IMG/VR virus record: IMGVR_UViG_3300009285_006111
Coordinates: 1 to 58,916 of that record
DNA from: a virus
Length of the DNA: 58,916 nt
Direction: 5' to 3' (one strand)
The notes beneath the pieces were generated by a model. The model saw only the letters and a program-made list of their open reading frames with translations, made no database searches and had not been told where the DNA came from. Shown here piece by piece: positions 26,575 through 35,445 of the stretch. Within the stretch, counting starts at the first letter, position 1, and each line of letters opens with the position of its first letter. The translations under genes were made by a program, and so were the position numbers.

Positions 26575-26609
26575 CCGTCTTACAGATGGTTCAATTCCAT
26601 CCTGGTCTA
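26537..26609 (+). tRNA. tRNA-Ile(UAU), isolated inside the AT-rich island
   Basis: Complete cloverleaf: acceptor AGACCAG/CTGGTCT, D-stem GCC/GGC, anticodon stem GGCGG/CCGTC with loop CTTATAA, T-stem GATGG/CCATC with loop TTCAATT, A73, then CCT (no CCA). Reads AUA, an Ile codon used heavily by the surrounding genes. Confidence 0.88.
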
Positions 26610-26655
26610 CCTAAAAAACATAAAAAGACACCTAAAATAACCAAAAAAGAAAAAA

Positions 26656-26871
26656 ATGCCTAATTGGACAATCTCTCTAGGTAAAGAAGGTCCTACAGAT
26701 TCTACATTAATATTAACACATCCAGAAGGTCATAATAGAGAAGCATTTATAGAATCTGAAGCATGGTTTTGTTTAAGTGCAATTGCTGGAATGGAATATC
26801 CCTATAAAATCCCTACAAATAGATTTGACTCACATATTTGTAATTTAATATGGGCTCATGCAAATTTTTAA
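26656..26871 (+). CDS. Uncharacterised AT-rich 71-aa protein
   Basis: Free-standing between tRNA-Ile and the next gene, with coding-like composition (NWTISLGKEGPTDSTLILTH). No domain recognised. Confidence 0.55.
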   Translation: MPNWTISLGKEGPTDSTLILTHPEGHNREAFIESEAWFCLSAIAGMEYPYKIPTNRFDSHICNLIWAHANF

Positions 26872-26905
26872 CTAACAAAAAAACAAAACCACTTCCCTTT
26901 CTAAA

Positions 26906-27178
26906 ATGAACTTTATAGAAACTCGTCGCAACAATAAAAAAATAATGCAATTATTTGGATTCGAATACAATCTAGACGATAATGACGTACTCTATGAATG
27001 TGATACACCAAACAACAATAACCGACTAAAAGCCATAATAGAAGACATAGCCAAACTAGACGACTGCGAACATGGTATACCCCTCGATCTATGCACAATT
27101 TGCCCTAATGAACTAACACACCCAAATTGCCCACATGGCCTCCCAATACTCATCTGCATGAAATGCACCCATGGCTAA
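26906..27178 (+). CDS. Protein with duplicated Cys-His-Gly zinc motif
   Basis: 90 residues. The C-terminal part has two similar units, CEHGIPLDLCTIC and CPHGLPILICMKC, each a likely zinc site, as found in small phage or actinobacterial proteins of unknown role. It overlaps the amidoligase start by eight bases. Confidence 0.62.
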   Translation: MNFIETRRNNKKIMQLFGFEYNLDDNDVLYECDTPNNNNRLKAIIEDIAKLDDCEHGIPLDLCTICPNELTHPNCPHGLPILICMKCTHG

Positions 27179-28334
27179 ACAAATAATCGATAGCGTCGGC
27201 ATTGAAATGGAATTCATGAACATAAACAGAACCGATCCTAGATTCATATCTAGAATACGAACTAACCTAAGAAATTATAAACTAGGACATGACGCTTCAT
27301 GTGAAACACCAATCTTCGCAATAGGAAACCATGAAATAACACTAGATACCAAAAAAGCAAGACAACTACTTGAAAACTTAACAAATAAAATAGTCATTGG
27401 TGGAGAACTAGCTTCTCCAATCATAGATACAATTTCACCAGATTGGATTCTTGAAATTCACAAACTATGCTCCATACTTAAAGAATATGGAGAAATAGAA
27501 GACACACCTAGAGCAAGCTTCCACGTTCATATAAATCTATCTCGAGAAGCCCCACTATATGTAATCTTAAACCTCCTAAAACTAACACTAGAATATGAAG
27601 CAATTCTATTCAGATTAGGTGGGATGGGCAGACGCCAACGCGGCGAGCAAAATCAATATGCCTACTGCAGACCATATCTAGGAAATGGTCCTCCAGTAAT
27701 AAATATACGAACCATAAATTACCCAATTCTAAATCCAAAAGACCTACTTGAATCAACCTCAATACAGCAATTCTTTACAAGATACGGAAATGCCTATCAC
27801 TTAGCAGAAAACGGAGCCAAATACATTACACCCAGATACATGAGTGTAAATTTTTATCCAATCTTAACTCAAGGCTCCTTAGAATTCAGAACTGCCAACA
27901 AAACACTAAACCCCAGATATATCATAGCTTGGACAAACTTCTGTAAAGCAATAGTAAAAAGAGCCTTTAGCACATCAGACATCCAACTTATTGATCCATT
28001 ACCATTAGCCGACAACAAAACAATATCAACAAGAGAATTCATATATCGAATAGAAACACTAAACCTAGACGAAGCAACTCTAAATACACTGATAGAAATA
28101 TGGGAAACATCTCCAACACCCATTTTTGACAACAAATGGATGTATTCCCATTTAGAAGAACCAACTAGACTTGACCCAGAAATATATGCACCAACTCCAC
28201 TACCAAAGAAAACAAAAATTGTAGAACCAAAAATAATTGATGTAAGAAATGCAGAAAGAAACAACGACCCAGATCATGAAAATGACGTAGAAAAATTTCT
28301 AAACGAAAATCCAGACATAGACGACGAACAATAA
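27171..28334 (+). CDS. Amidoligase (glutamine-synthetase-like COOH-NH2 ligase)
   Basis: 387 residues. Family marks: GIEMEF (10-15) for the first metal/ATP acidic residues, SFHVHINLS near 118-126 and GSLEFRTAN near 239. These are the conserved Glu, His and Arg positions of the putative amidoligase family (glutamine-synthetase fold). Such enzymes couple ATP hydrolysis to amide or peptide bond formation. It starts a block with class II amidotransferase, ATP-grasp ligase, a second amidoligase and class I amidotransferase. No Shine-Dalgarno site is visible; translation is probably coupled. Confidence 0.85.
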   Translation: MAKQIIDSVGIEMEFMNINRTDPRFISRIRTNLRNYKLGHDASCETPIFAIGNHEITLDTKKARQLLENLTNKIVIGGELASPIIDTISPDWILEIHKLCSILKEYGEIEDTPRASFHVHINLSREAPLYVILNLLKLTLEYEAILFRLGGMGRRQRGEQNQYAYCRPYLGNGPPVINIRTINYPILNPKDLLESTSIQQFFTRYGNAYHLAENGAKYITPRYMSVNFYPILTQGSLEFRTANKTLNPRYIIAWTNFCKAIVKRAFSTSDIQLIDPLPLADNKTISTREFIYRIETLNLDEATLNTLIEIWETSPTPIFDNKWMYSHLEEPTRLDPEIYAPTPLPKKTKIVEPKIIDVRNAERNNDPDHENDVEKFLNENPDIDDEQ

Positions 28335-29503
28335 TGTGCCAACTAACTCTCATTGAATTCAAAGATCAACGCCTGGCTAAACTGATAATCAGGCCATTAA
28401 CTGAAATCAACACAGTTGGAATATCCACCTTCGCCAACAACGATGGTTTTGGATATGTCTGCTTCTCTAATTTAGATAACATTATTAAAACAAAAGAAAG
28501 TGCACAAAACTGGTGGACAGATAATAAAACACAACTCCTAAAACCCAACAAAAACATAAACGGATTATATCATGTAAGAGCCTGTAGCCCAGGACAGCCC
28601 AAAAACGATCCTATACATTCTCATCCAGTAATCAATGGAAACTTAATCCAGATACATAATGGAACACTAGAAATCAATAAATTCGATAAAGAAAATAAAG
28701 AACTACAACACCTAATAAATGTAAACAACACAGATAGCAGAAACTTCTTAAATACACTAGAACATTTCGTTGAACAAAACCCGCCACTAACCAAAGAACA
28801 CATACTTAAAACCTTAGATCATTGGTATGGAACTTATGCTCTAATGCTAATAGATAAACGAGTAAAAAATCAAGTATTCATAGTAAAAGATGACAAGAAA
28901 ACTCTAAATAGCTGCACCTTCTATCATCAAAAAGAACCTATAGGAATCATTATAAACACTGGTGAATTCGAACTAAACTATATCGCACGCATCATCGAAA
29001 GCTTCTTAGACCTAGCAGATGAAACCAAAATCACATATGAAATAGAAAAAATCCCAGATTTAAAAATATTAAACTACAAAATAGGATCATACGCATACCC
29101 AGAAATCATTGAAGAAATCCCCACAAAGAAAGCAGAAAACAAACAAACCGCAGTAACCATATTCCACCGACAACAACCAACTTATTATTACCAAAAAGAC
29201 AATAAACCAATAATCTCTTTGCTAGCCAAACTTAACATCTCATATACCGAACTACAAGTAATCTCAGAAGTTTGCCTCGGCAAAAACATTTTCATACTAG
29301 ATGAAACAGAAATCCATCAACTTCAACAATTCCTAGAATATCTAGACAAACAATACTACAATAAAAACAAAACTGAAACTTGGATTGCTCTAACCAAAAA
29401 AACAGACAAAAGAAAACTCTACCAAGCAAAAAACATAGAGTTCCCTTACACTCTAAATAGCAACAACACATTAAAGAAACTACAAAAATCATACCCACTA
29501 TAA
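28334..29503 (+). CDS. Class II (Ntn) glutamine amidotransferase-like protein
   Basis: 389 residues beginning Met-Cys, so removal of Met exposes the nucleophilic Cys. Supporting motifs are YHVRACSPG near 78-86 and IQIHNGTL near 105-112, equivalent to the HxRxAT and NG motifs of the GlnB/YafJ/GlmS class. The first 230 residues form this domain; the rest (to 389) is unassigned and AT-rich. It would release ammonia from glutamine for amide synthesis by the adjacent ligases. The start overlaps the preceding TAA. Confidence 0.82.
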   Translation: MCQLTLIEFKDQRLAKLIIRPLTEINTVGISTFANNDGFGYVCFSNLDNIIKTKESAQNWWTDNKTQLLKPNKNINGLYHVRACSPGQPKNDPIHSHPVINGNLIQIHNGTLEINKFDKENKELQHLINVNNTDSRNFLNTLEHFVEQNPPLTKEHILKTLDHWYGTYALMLIDKRVKNQVFIVKDDKKTLNSCTFYHQKEPIGIIINTGEFELNYIARIIESFLDLADETKITYEIEKIPDLKILNYKIGSYAYPEIIEEIPTKKAENKQTAVTIFHRQQPTYYYQKDNKPIISLLAKLNISYTELQVISEVCLGKNIFILDETEIHQLQQFLEYLDKQYYNKNKTETWIALTKKTDKRKLYQAKNIEFPYTLNSNNTLKKLQKSYPL

Positions 29504-29504
29504 A

Positions 29505-30275
29505 ATGAATAACTACAAAGGGCTATTGGTCTTCAACGAACAATCATTCATTTCAGCAAAAGCCCTAGCCAAGCATTTAAACCTAAGACCAATAAAGAAC
29601 GACATAACAATTGCGAGATTATCAAAAAGATTACCAATCAAAATAAGATACGGAAACTCCCATGTACCACACAAACAAGATACAAACTTCAACTCCACCT
29701 CCGTAATACAACTTTGCTCAAACAGCTTGGCGTTTTCAAATTTTTGCCAAAACAACAATATACTTAGTCCTATATACAACGACATCAATATAGAACATAA
29801 TCTAACTTATCCTAAGGACTATCCAGTACTACTAAGAAATAAATATCACAGAGCAGGAAACGACATACTAATTGCCTACAATCCAGACTACTTATACGAT
29901 AACGAATTCAATCACGAATACTGGACAGAATTCTTTCCAACTGAATATGAAATTAGAATACATTATATAAATAAAAATATAATTAGAATATTCCTAAAGC
30001 AACACCCACAAAATGAAAAACCAGAAATACCCATAAGAACAGCCAGACTTGGCTGGCACTACAGCATCAAACCAGAAAATGACGAAGAAAGATTCAAACA
30101 AGCAAAAACACTAGTACATGACATAGCAGAACAAATAAATCTAGGATTCGGCGCATTCGATATGGCATGGTCAAACGAACACAAAAAATACATCATCTGG
30201 GAAATCAACACAGCACCAGGCCTTAACGCAAATACTCTAGAACTATACGCTCAACACTTAAATCAGGTAATATAA
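29505..30275 (+). CDS. ATP-grasp ligase
   Basis: 256 residues. YPVLLRNKYHRAGNDI (about 104-119) carries the nucleotide-binding Lys and the Gly-rich loop. Near the end, FGAFDMAW and WEINTAPGLNANTLELY give the metal-binding Asp, Glu and Asn of the ATP-grasp core. These enzymes make an acyl phosphate and join it to an amine or thiol. In this cassette it is a candidate peptide or amino-acid ligase. Confidence 0.85.
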   Translation: MNNYKGLLVFNEQSFISAKALAKHLNLRPIKNDITIARLSKRLPIKIRYGNSHVPHKQDTNFNSTSVIQLCSNSLAFSNFCQNNNILSPIYNDINIEHNLTYPKDYPVLLRNKYHRAGNDILIAYNPDYLYDNEFNHEYWTEFFPTEYEIRIHYINKNIIRIFLKQHPQNEKPEIPIRTARLGWHYSIKPENDEERFKQAKTLVHDIAEQINLGFGAFDMAWSNEHKKYIIWEINTAPGLNANTLELYAQHLNQVI

Positions 30276-30276
30276 A

Positions 30277-31464
30277 ATGCAACCTACCATATCCCTACAA
30301 ACATTAGTAAATCCGCCAGAAAATGAATTCAATGGCGTAATCCATTCATTAGAAAAATGGGGCGATTGTAAAATCGACTCAACTCATAGCCTAGAATATC
30401 CCATAGCAAGTTCATTCGACAAAAACGAAATTGTGATCCAATCAAAAATTCCACTAAGCAAATTAGAACTAAACAAAATCAAAGACTTCACAATAAGAAA
30501 CATAGCAACAATGGAGAAAATACTTTTCAATACCTCCATAGAACCAATAGCATACAAAATAAAAAATGGCTTCAACTCAAAATGGATGGCTACTTCAACA
30601 CTAACTGACAGCCTGAAACCACTTACATTAGCTACATTAACACAAGCCATAACAAAACAATCTGATCACAGGGGATTTCTAATCACTATCGGAAATGAAC
30701 TTATACAAATCTACAAACCCTATTTAACTCCCGCTACAATCCTGTTAATACTAGACAAATATGCAGACAAAGATATCCCAGTAACCCAAACCAAAACTCA
30801 TGAAGAAATAACCATAAACGGTCTAGTACTAATGATGAACATTCTGGAAAGCAACTTAAATATTAATCTATCTATAATTTCAAATGTCGAATATATGTAC
30901 AAATCACTAAAAGACAAAAACCTACTACTACATGTACCCACAACCTTTAATGAAAAATACATAAAAGACATCTCTACCAAGAAACTAATAAAATTATTTG
31001 CAGCAGTTAACTCCAATCCCACCATACCCCAAAAAGAAACTACAACAACACCAGACAAGACACTAACCATACACAAAACTATCTCAACAGACAAATTCGC
31101 TCATCTAACAACATACATAAAGCCATTATCAAAACTACTAAGCAAGGACTTATCCGCAGATGAATCAATAGAAGCATTAGTAGCTACAGAACTAGTAGTA
31201 CCCGATTGTGAAATAACATTAAAAATGAAAGACAATATCATCAACCTAACACCAAAAGATTTCAAGTACGCCTACATAGATGAAGAAGAACTATGGTTAG
31301 TACTAGAAGATGATGTAACATTAAGCACCAATGAAAAAAATATAGTCTCCGAATTTCTAGAAGAAGAACAACCAACATTTGAAAAAGTCAATCTATGCTA
31401 TGACTACGAACAAAAATTGTCTGATAAAATCAAAGGACAAGTCCTTCTTCTTGAAGGAGCATAA
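30277..31464 (+). CDS. Uncharacterised 395-aa protein of the amidoligase cassette
   Basis: Lys/Thr/Ile-rich, no catalytic motif recognised. The order is a mixed alpha/beta N-terminal half, a Thr-rich linker near 250-265 (KETTTTPDKTL) and an acidic C-terminal domain (EEELWLVLEDDV). It lies between the ATP-grasp gene and the second amidoligase, so it may be substrate, scaffold or partner. Confidence 0.68.
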   Translation: MQPTISLQTLVNPPENEFNGVIHSLEKWGDCKIDSTHSLEYPIASSFDKNEIVIQSKIPLSKLELNKIKDFTIRNIATMEKILFNTSIEPIAYKIKNGFNSKWMATSTLTDSLKPLTLATLTQAITKQSDHRGFLITIGNELIQIYKPYLTPATILLILDKYADKDIPVTQTKTHEEITINGLVLMMNILESNLNINLSIISNVEYMYKSLKDKNLLLHVPTTFNEKYIKDISTKKLIKLFAAVNSNPTIPQKETTTTPDKTLTIHKTISTDKFAHLTTYIKPLSKLLSKDLSADESIEALVATELVVPDCEITLKMKDNIINLTPKDFKYAYIDEEELWLVLEDDVTLSTNEKNIVSEFLEEEQPTFEKVNLCYDYEQKLSDKIKGQVLLLEGA

Positions 31465-31467
31465 ATA

Positions 31468-31884
31468 ATGATAAACTTAATCTGCGATAAATGTCACCAC
31501 ACACTATCCATAAAAATCAATCTTAAAAATCTAAACTCACAAGTAAGACTTATACTATCTGAAAATAACCCCGCCGAACTAAAACTACAAGCCTATGGAA
31601 CAACAGCCATAAATCCACTTATAGAAATTATAAGTTATAGATGTGATTCATGCAGAAAAGTAAAATCAATAGACGAAATATACATCTGGTCAAATACAAA
31701 TGACAAAGTAATAAAGGCATCTGACGCCGAAATATTCCTATTTCCTGATCGACCTTGGAATAATCTCGTACAAGAAAAATCTAACACAACTCCAGATGAC
31801 ATAAAGAAAAAACACAAAATGAAAGAAGAAACAGTAATCGTAAAAGTAACTTTAAACGATCTAAACTGGAAACGAAGTGAATAA
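31468..31884 (+). CDS. Zinc-ribbon protein, 138 aa
   Basis: CDKCHHT at the N-terminus and YRCDSCRKV near residue 58 form a four-Cys site. It overlaps the next start by eight bases. Confidence 0.65.
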   Translation: MINLICDKCHHTLSIKINLKNLNSQVRLILSENNPAELKLQAYGTTAINPLIEIISYRCDSCRKVKSIDEIYIWSNTNDKVIKASDAEIFLFPDRPWNNLVQEKSNTTPDDIKKKHKMKEETVIVKVTLNDLNWKRSE

Positions 31885-32848
31885 CCTAAACCATATCTTT
31901 GGAACAGACCCAGAAGCATTCATCTTCGACAAATTCATAAAAGATGAAAAACTAGGATTAATTCCAAACATAATTCCTCCAATCGCACTAGTACATGACT
32001 TCGGAGCAACCTACGAAACCATAAAAGGTAAAAATGTACTAATCAAAACAGAAGAATTTCAATGGTCAGAAGATGGTGCAGCAATAGAACTTCAAATGAA
32101 TCCAACAAACGATTCAGCAACATTCTTATCAAGAATTGCTCTTGCAAAAATTGAACTCAATAGTTTCCTTTCACAATTCAATTTAGAAGCAACCACAGCT
32201 TTTCCAGTAGGCTTTTTCAACCTAAACAAATACTGGAAGAAAAGAAATGAAGACTTTCGAAGTTGCGTAATCTTCGGTTGCGATCCCGATGAATTTCCTT
32301 ATAAATACATAGAACTAGGTCTAGATGATCCAGAAAATAAACACACATTAAACGTAGAAACACATAAATATCGTTATGGTGGCGGCCATATCCACATCCA
32401 AGCACCAACAAAAAATCCCGAAATCTATCTAGATAACTGGGCTAAAGCATCTATAGTATTTGACTTCCTAGCTGGATTAGGAAACGTATCATTCGCCAAA
32501 CCTACCCAAACTAGAAAGCTAGAAAAGTTCAGACTAAACTACTATGGAAAACCAGGTAGAATAAGATTGCAATTCTACAAAGAAAAACCAAAAACATATG
32601 GAATAGAATACAGAGCACTTTCCAATTCTTGGACAAATTATCCAAACATGACAAACAATCTTCTTCATTTACTAGACATTGCAGCTACAGTAATTGAAAA
32701 AGACATGGGAGATAAATTCATCACCCACTTTGAAAAAGATATACCATTAATGCACAAAACAATCCGAACACTAAATAAAACTATAGCAACAACTCTACTA
32801 CAAAGGTGTCTAACATGGACAAAAAAGAATATAAAAAGCAACTCCTAA
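31877..32848 (+). CDS. phiEco32-like type 2 amidoligase (COOH-NH2 ligase)
   Basis: 323 residues from a GTG. Ordered motifs: FGTDPEAF (8-15), DGAAIELQMNP, FGCDPDEFPYK, YGGGHIHI, YYGKPGRIR and GIEYRALSNSW. This set is characteristic of the phage amidoligase type 2 family named after phage phiEco32, another glutamine-synthetase-fold ligase lineage. Having both types in one operon implies two successive amide-forming steps. Confidence 0.88.
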   Translation: MNNLNHIFGTDPEAFIFDKFIKDEKLGLIPNIIPPIALVHDFGATYETIKGKNVLIKTEEFQWSEDGAAIELQMNPTNDSATFLSRIALAKIELNSFLSQFNLEATTAFPVGFFNLNKYWKKRNEDFRSCVIFGCDPDEFPYKYIELGLDDPENKHTLNVETHKYRYGGGHIHIQAPTKNPEIYLDNWAKASIVFDFLAGLGNVSFAKPTQTRKLEKFRLNYYGKPGRIRLQFYKEKPKTYGIEYRALSNSWTNYPNMTNNLLHLLDIAATVIEKDMGDKFITHFEKDIPLMHKTIRTLNKTIATTLLQRCLTWTKKNIKSNS

Positions 32849-33534
32849 ATAATACACATCTAAAAGAAATGATTGAAGTGGACAAATATCGAATATCTTA
32901 TTCTGTAATTTACGGCCACTCAATAGACACATTAGGTCAACTCGCATGTTTTGCGGGACTCAAAAGTGTATTGCAAGACAAGCATAACATGGTATACCTA
33001 TTAAAGAAAATTGCAAAAACAAAAATAGCATACTTTACAACCCTAAAAAGCCTACAAAAAATATTCAAAAACACATTCACAATTAACTACACAAATCTAA
33101 ATTCAGACTACATCCTTGTAGAAATCCATTCAATAAACGAAGATATAGACAAAAACTTAGAAGAAATAGGATTCATCATAATCGGAGTATTACTAAGAAG
33201 TATAGATTTTGAATACATACGTAAACTAGAAAAATTACCTACCACTAGTAAACGAACAAATATAGTCACAATCGTAAAAGATTTATACACCTTTAATAAA
33301 GAAGGTTGGAGTTCTCACGCCATCTATAGTGGATTAAGCAGACACCCAGAAGTCACCGATGAATATTTCAAAAACATCATCTCAATCTTTGGTAAACCTA
33401 ACAAGAAATTAAACAAAAAGACAACAATAAACGCAATGCAACACTATAGAAAAAATCACCAAATAAGAGAATCAATAGGATACGACTACGCCTACAAAGC
33501 AATACTAAACATACTTTACCCAGGAGTATATTAA
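32815..33534 (+). CDS. Uncharacterised 239-aa protein of the amidoligase cassette
   Basis: A GTG three codons upstream (32806) is an equally possible start. Helical, Lys/Ile-rich; SHAIYSGLSRHPEVTDEYF is its most distinctive part. It overlaps the second amidoligase by 34 bases. No recognised domain. Confidence 0.65.
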   Translation: MDKKEYKKQLLNNTHLKEMIEVDKYRISYSVIYGHSIDTLGQLACFAGLKSVLQDKHNMVYLLKKIAKTKIAYFTTLKSLQKIFKNTFTINYTNLNSDYILVEIHSINEDIDKNLEEIGFIIIGVLLRSIDFEYIRKLEKLPTTSKRTNIVTIVKDLYTFNKEGWSSHAIYSGLSRHPEVTDEYFKNIISIFGKPNKKLNKKTTINAMQHYRKNHQIRESIGYDYAYKAILNILYPGVY

Positions 33535-34185
33535 ATGTTAATAGGAATAACCGATACAGGAATGATACCCCGAACCCGATGGCAAAAATTACTCAAACCA
33601 TTCATTAATGATCTACAAATAACCAGAATCTCACATCACAGCAAAATCAATAGAAACATAGACCTCATCATATTCGATGGCGGCGCAGACGTAACTCCAT
33701 ACCTATACGGAGAACGTCCAGAATGGTATACTCACTACAATCTCCAAAGAGACCTCATAGAAAGAACCATAGCACTACAATACATGAGAAATGAAAGAAC
33801 CAAATATGTGGGAATATGTCGCGGCCATCAATTCCTCAATACAATCTTCAATGGAACTCTTCATCAAGACCTAAACGCAATCAAAAAAGGACACGAAATA
33901 AGACATGATGTCACCCCATTCCCAAACTCAGAAATCACCAAATATATAAAAGAACTCAGATTCGAAGTCAATAGTTATCATCACCAAGCCATCCGAGAAA
34001 TAGGAACTGAATTAAAAGCAACTCTATTTGATCCACTTACCGAAGTAATAGAAGGAATAGAATCAGATACAAAAATAGACTATCTACAAGACAAAGTAAG
34101 AGCTGTACAATGTCATCCTGAAGACATACGTGAATTTGCAGAAGCTCCCAACCTAATCAAATATCTATTCAGGTTGCCAATATGA
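33535..34185 (+). CDS. Class I glutamine amidotransferase / gamma-glutamyl hydrolase-like (peptidase C26)
   Basis: 216 residues. FDGGADVTP sets the oxyanion loop region, GICRGHQFLN holds the nucleophile Cys (about residue 99), and YHHQA plus QCHPED supply the catalytic His-Glu pair. These are the marks of PuuD/peptidase C26-type proteins, which cleave gamma-glutamyl bonds or release ammonia. In this operon it may trim or undo what the ligases make, or supply ammonia. Confidence 0.87.
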   Translation: MLIGITDTGMIPRTRWQKLLKPFINDLQITRISHHSKINRNIDLIIFDGGADVTPYLYGERPEWYTHYNLQRDLIERTIALQYMRNERTKYVGICRGHQFLNTIFNGTLHQDLNAIKKGHEIRHDVTPFPNSEITKYIKELRFEVNSYHHQAIREIGTELKATLFDPLTEVIEGIESDTKIDYLQDKVRAVQCHPEDIREFAEAPNLIKYLFRLPI

Positions 34186-34262
34186 GCACAGACCAAGAAA
34201 CAATAGAAATACTAATTGAAGACATGAAAAACGGCGTAGGCGGGGGTATTAAATGTCATTAA
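34182..34262 (+). CDS. 26-residue peptide gene with Gly-rich C-terminus
   Basis: Begins as ATGA with the class I amidotransferase stop and ends overlapping the next gene. The peptide is acidic, then ends GVGGGIKCH. Its exact coupling argues that it is translated. A short Gly-tailed peptide beside amide ligases could be a ligation substrate, but that is speculation. Confidence 0.45.
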   Translation: MSTDQETIEILIEDMKNGVGGGIKCH

Positions 34263-34654
34263 CAGATCAACAAATTTTAGCTATAAAAAATAAATTAAAC
34301 CTAAAAAACACAACTATTCAATCATATAGAAATAAATACACCATTTTCAAAAATCAACAAAAAATTTTCCAAATAATGCTCCAAAGTTTTCCTAATACTT
34401 GTGGCACATTCATTGCATCTGAACTATATTTTTTTGCCAGTACAGAAAAAGATAAAGAACTGGCCTTCAAAATAATATATGAAATAACCAAAATAAAAAG
34501 AAAATCAGCTATAATCTATTTAGCTGCACAATGGCAAACAAACATTAAAGATAGTTTAATAAAACAAAAATGGCAAAAACTAACTGGCTCTTTCATAAAC
34601 CACAATTCTCACAATAAAAACATACTTTACATAAAACATGTATACAAATCATGA
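34253..34654 (+). CDS. Uncharacterised AT-rich 133-aa basic protein
   Basis: Lys/Asn/Gln-rich and helical. Overlaps both neighbours by four to ten bases. No domain recognised. Confidence 0.6.
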   Translation: MSLTDQQILAIKNKLNLKNTTIQSYRNKYTIFKNQQKIFQIMLQSFPNTCGTFIASELYFFASTEKDKELAFKIIYEITKIKRKSAIIYLAAQWQTNIKDSLIKQKWQKLTGSFINHNSHNKNILYIKHVYKS

Positions 34655-35034
34655 CCAAAACAACCCCTAGCCATATACACCACAATAGAATGAGAGAATT
34701 TCCCCGACGAGAACTCCTACAACTAACAGTAGCAGCATTTCAAGCAGGCCTTAAAGATATCCAAAGAGAATGGCCAGCCGAAGGATTATGGGATGAAATA
34801 GCAAATCGCTGGCATTGGTTCGATCTAGCCGGCCAACATAATGACAATCTAATCCTATTCGATTTCGAACCAGGATACTGGGACAGCCGCCCAACTAAAC
34901 CAGAACTAGAAAGAACACAACAAAAAAAAGCTTGGGCGGAGCTTAATAAAATACCACTAATGATCGTAAAACATGGATATACAACCCTAGAACTTACAAT
35001 CCTAATCCGCAAATTTCTAATGGAAAACCAATGA
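34651..35034 (+). CDS. Uncharacterised 127-aa protein, possibly nuclease-like
   Basis: Contains LILFDFEPGYWDSRP followed by helix and ELNKIPLMIVKHGYTTLEL, an arrangement loosely like restriction-endonuclease folds (acidic residue, then Ile-Val-Lys strand). The family is not certain. ATGA overlap with the previous gene. Confidence 0.6.
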   Translation: MTKTTPSHIHHNRMREFPRRELLQLTVAAFQAGLKDIQREWPAEGLWDEIANRWHWFDLAGQHNDNLILFDFEPGYWDSRPTKPELERTQQKKAWAELNKIPLMIVKHGYTTLELTILIRKFLMENQ

Positions 35035-35171
35035 AAAACCTAATCTGCTTAATAGTAGGACACGACTGGTGGCTATTTAAAACCGCCCAATTTAGTACAA
35101 AATCAGGAAAAATCCTCTATAGACCCGAACATTATCGCTGTTTAAGATGTAATGAAAAAAGAATAATCTAA
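35031..35171 (+). CDS. Small DUF1660-like zinc protein, 46 aa
   Basis: Starts KNLICLIVGHDWWL and ends YRCLRCNEKR, the C-x-GHxW and CxxC layout of the small phage DUF1660-like family. It closes the AT-rich island and overlaps the previous stop by four bases. Confidence 0.65.
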   Translation: MKNLICLIVGHDWWLFKTAQFSTKSGKILYRPEHYRCLRCNEKRII

Positions 35172-35283
35172 ACACTACAACCTATTTAAATCTTTTACCT
35201 AAGAAAACCCAACAGAATAGTTATCATCAATATCTGAAACTTATATGCGCGCGGCCACCACTCACCAGTAATATATATGTGAC

Positions 35284-35357
35284 TTGACACGACCCAAGGC
35301 TTAAAATACGAGCGCCGCAAGGCAGGGGATGCACGTGCGGCGACTCAAAGGAGAGAG
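35284..35357 (+). promoter_or_regulatory. Structured leader with TTGACA box between island and next gene
   Basis: TTGACA at 35284-35289 has only a weak -10 (TACGAG, spacing 17). Downstream, CGCCGC (35313-35318) pairs with GCGGCG (35337-35342), followed by AAAGGAG and a nine-codon ORF. Confidence 0.35.
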
Positions 35358-35387
35358 ATGGGAGCGGGGTGCTCCCTACCCTCATAA
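35358..35387 (+). CDS. Possible nine-codon leader peptide
   Basis: AAAGGAG precedes ATG; the product would be MGAGCSLPS. A perfect hairpin GGGAGC-loop-GCTCCC (35360-35376) lies within it. It could be a leader or attenuator upstream of the 35446 gene, or chance. Confidence 0.3.
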   Translation: MGAGCSLPS

Positions 35388-35392
35388 TACTA

Positions 35393-35422
35393 TAGACATA
35401 GCCTCCACGTCAATGGTATAAT
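35393..35422 (+). promoter_or_regulatory. Promoter of the 35446 gene
   Basis: TAGACA (35393-35398), 18-bp spacer and perfect TATAAT (35417-35422), 24 bp before the start codon. Confidence 0.6.
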
Positions 35423-35445
35423 TTGGAAATAAGGAAAAGTGAACC

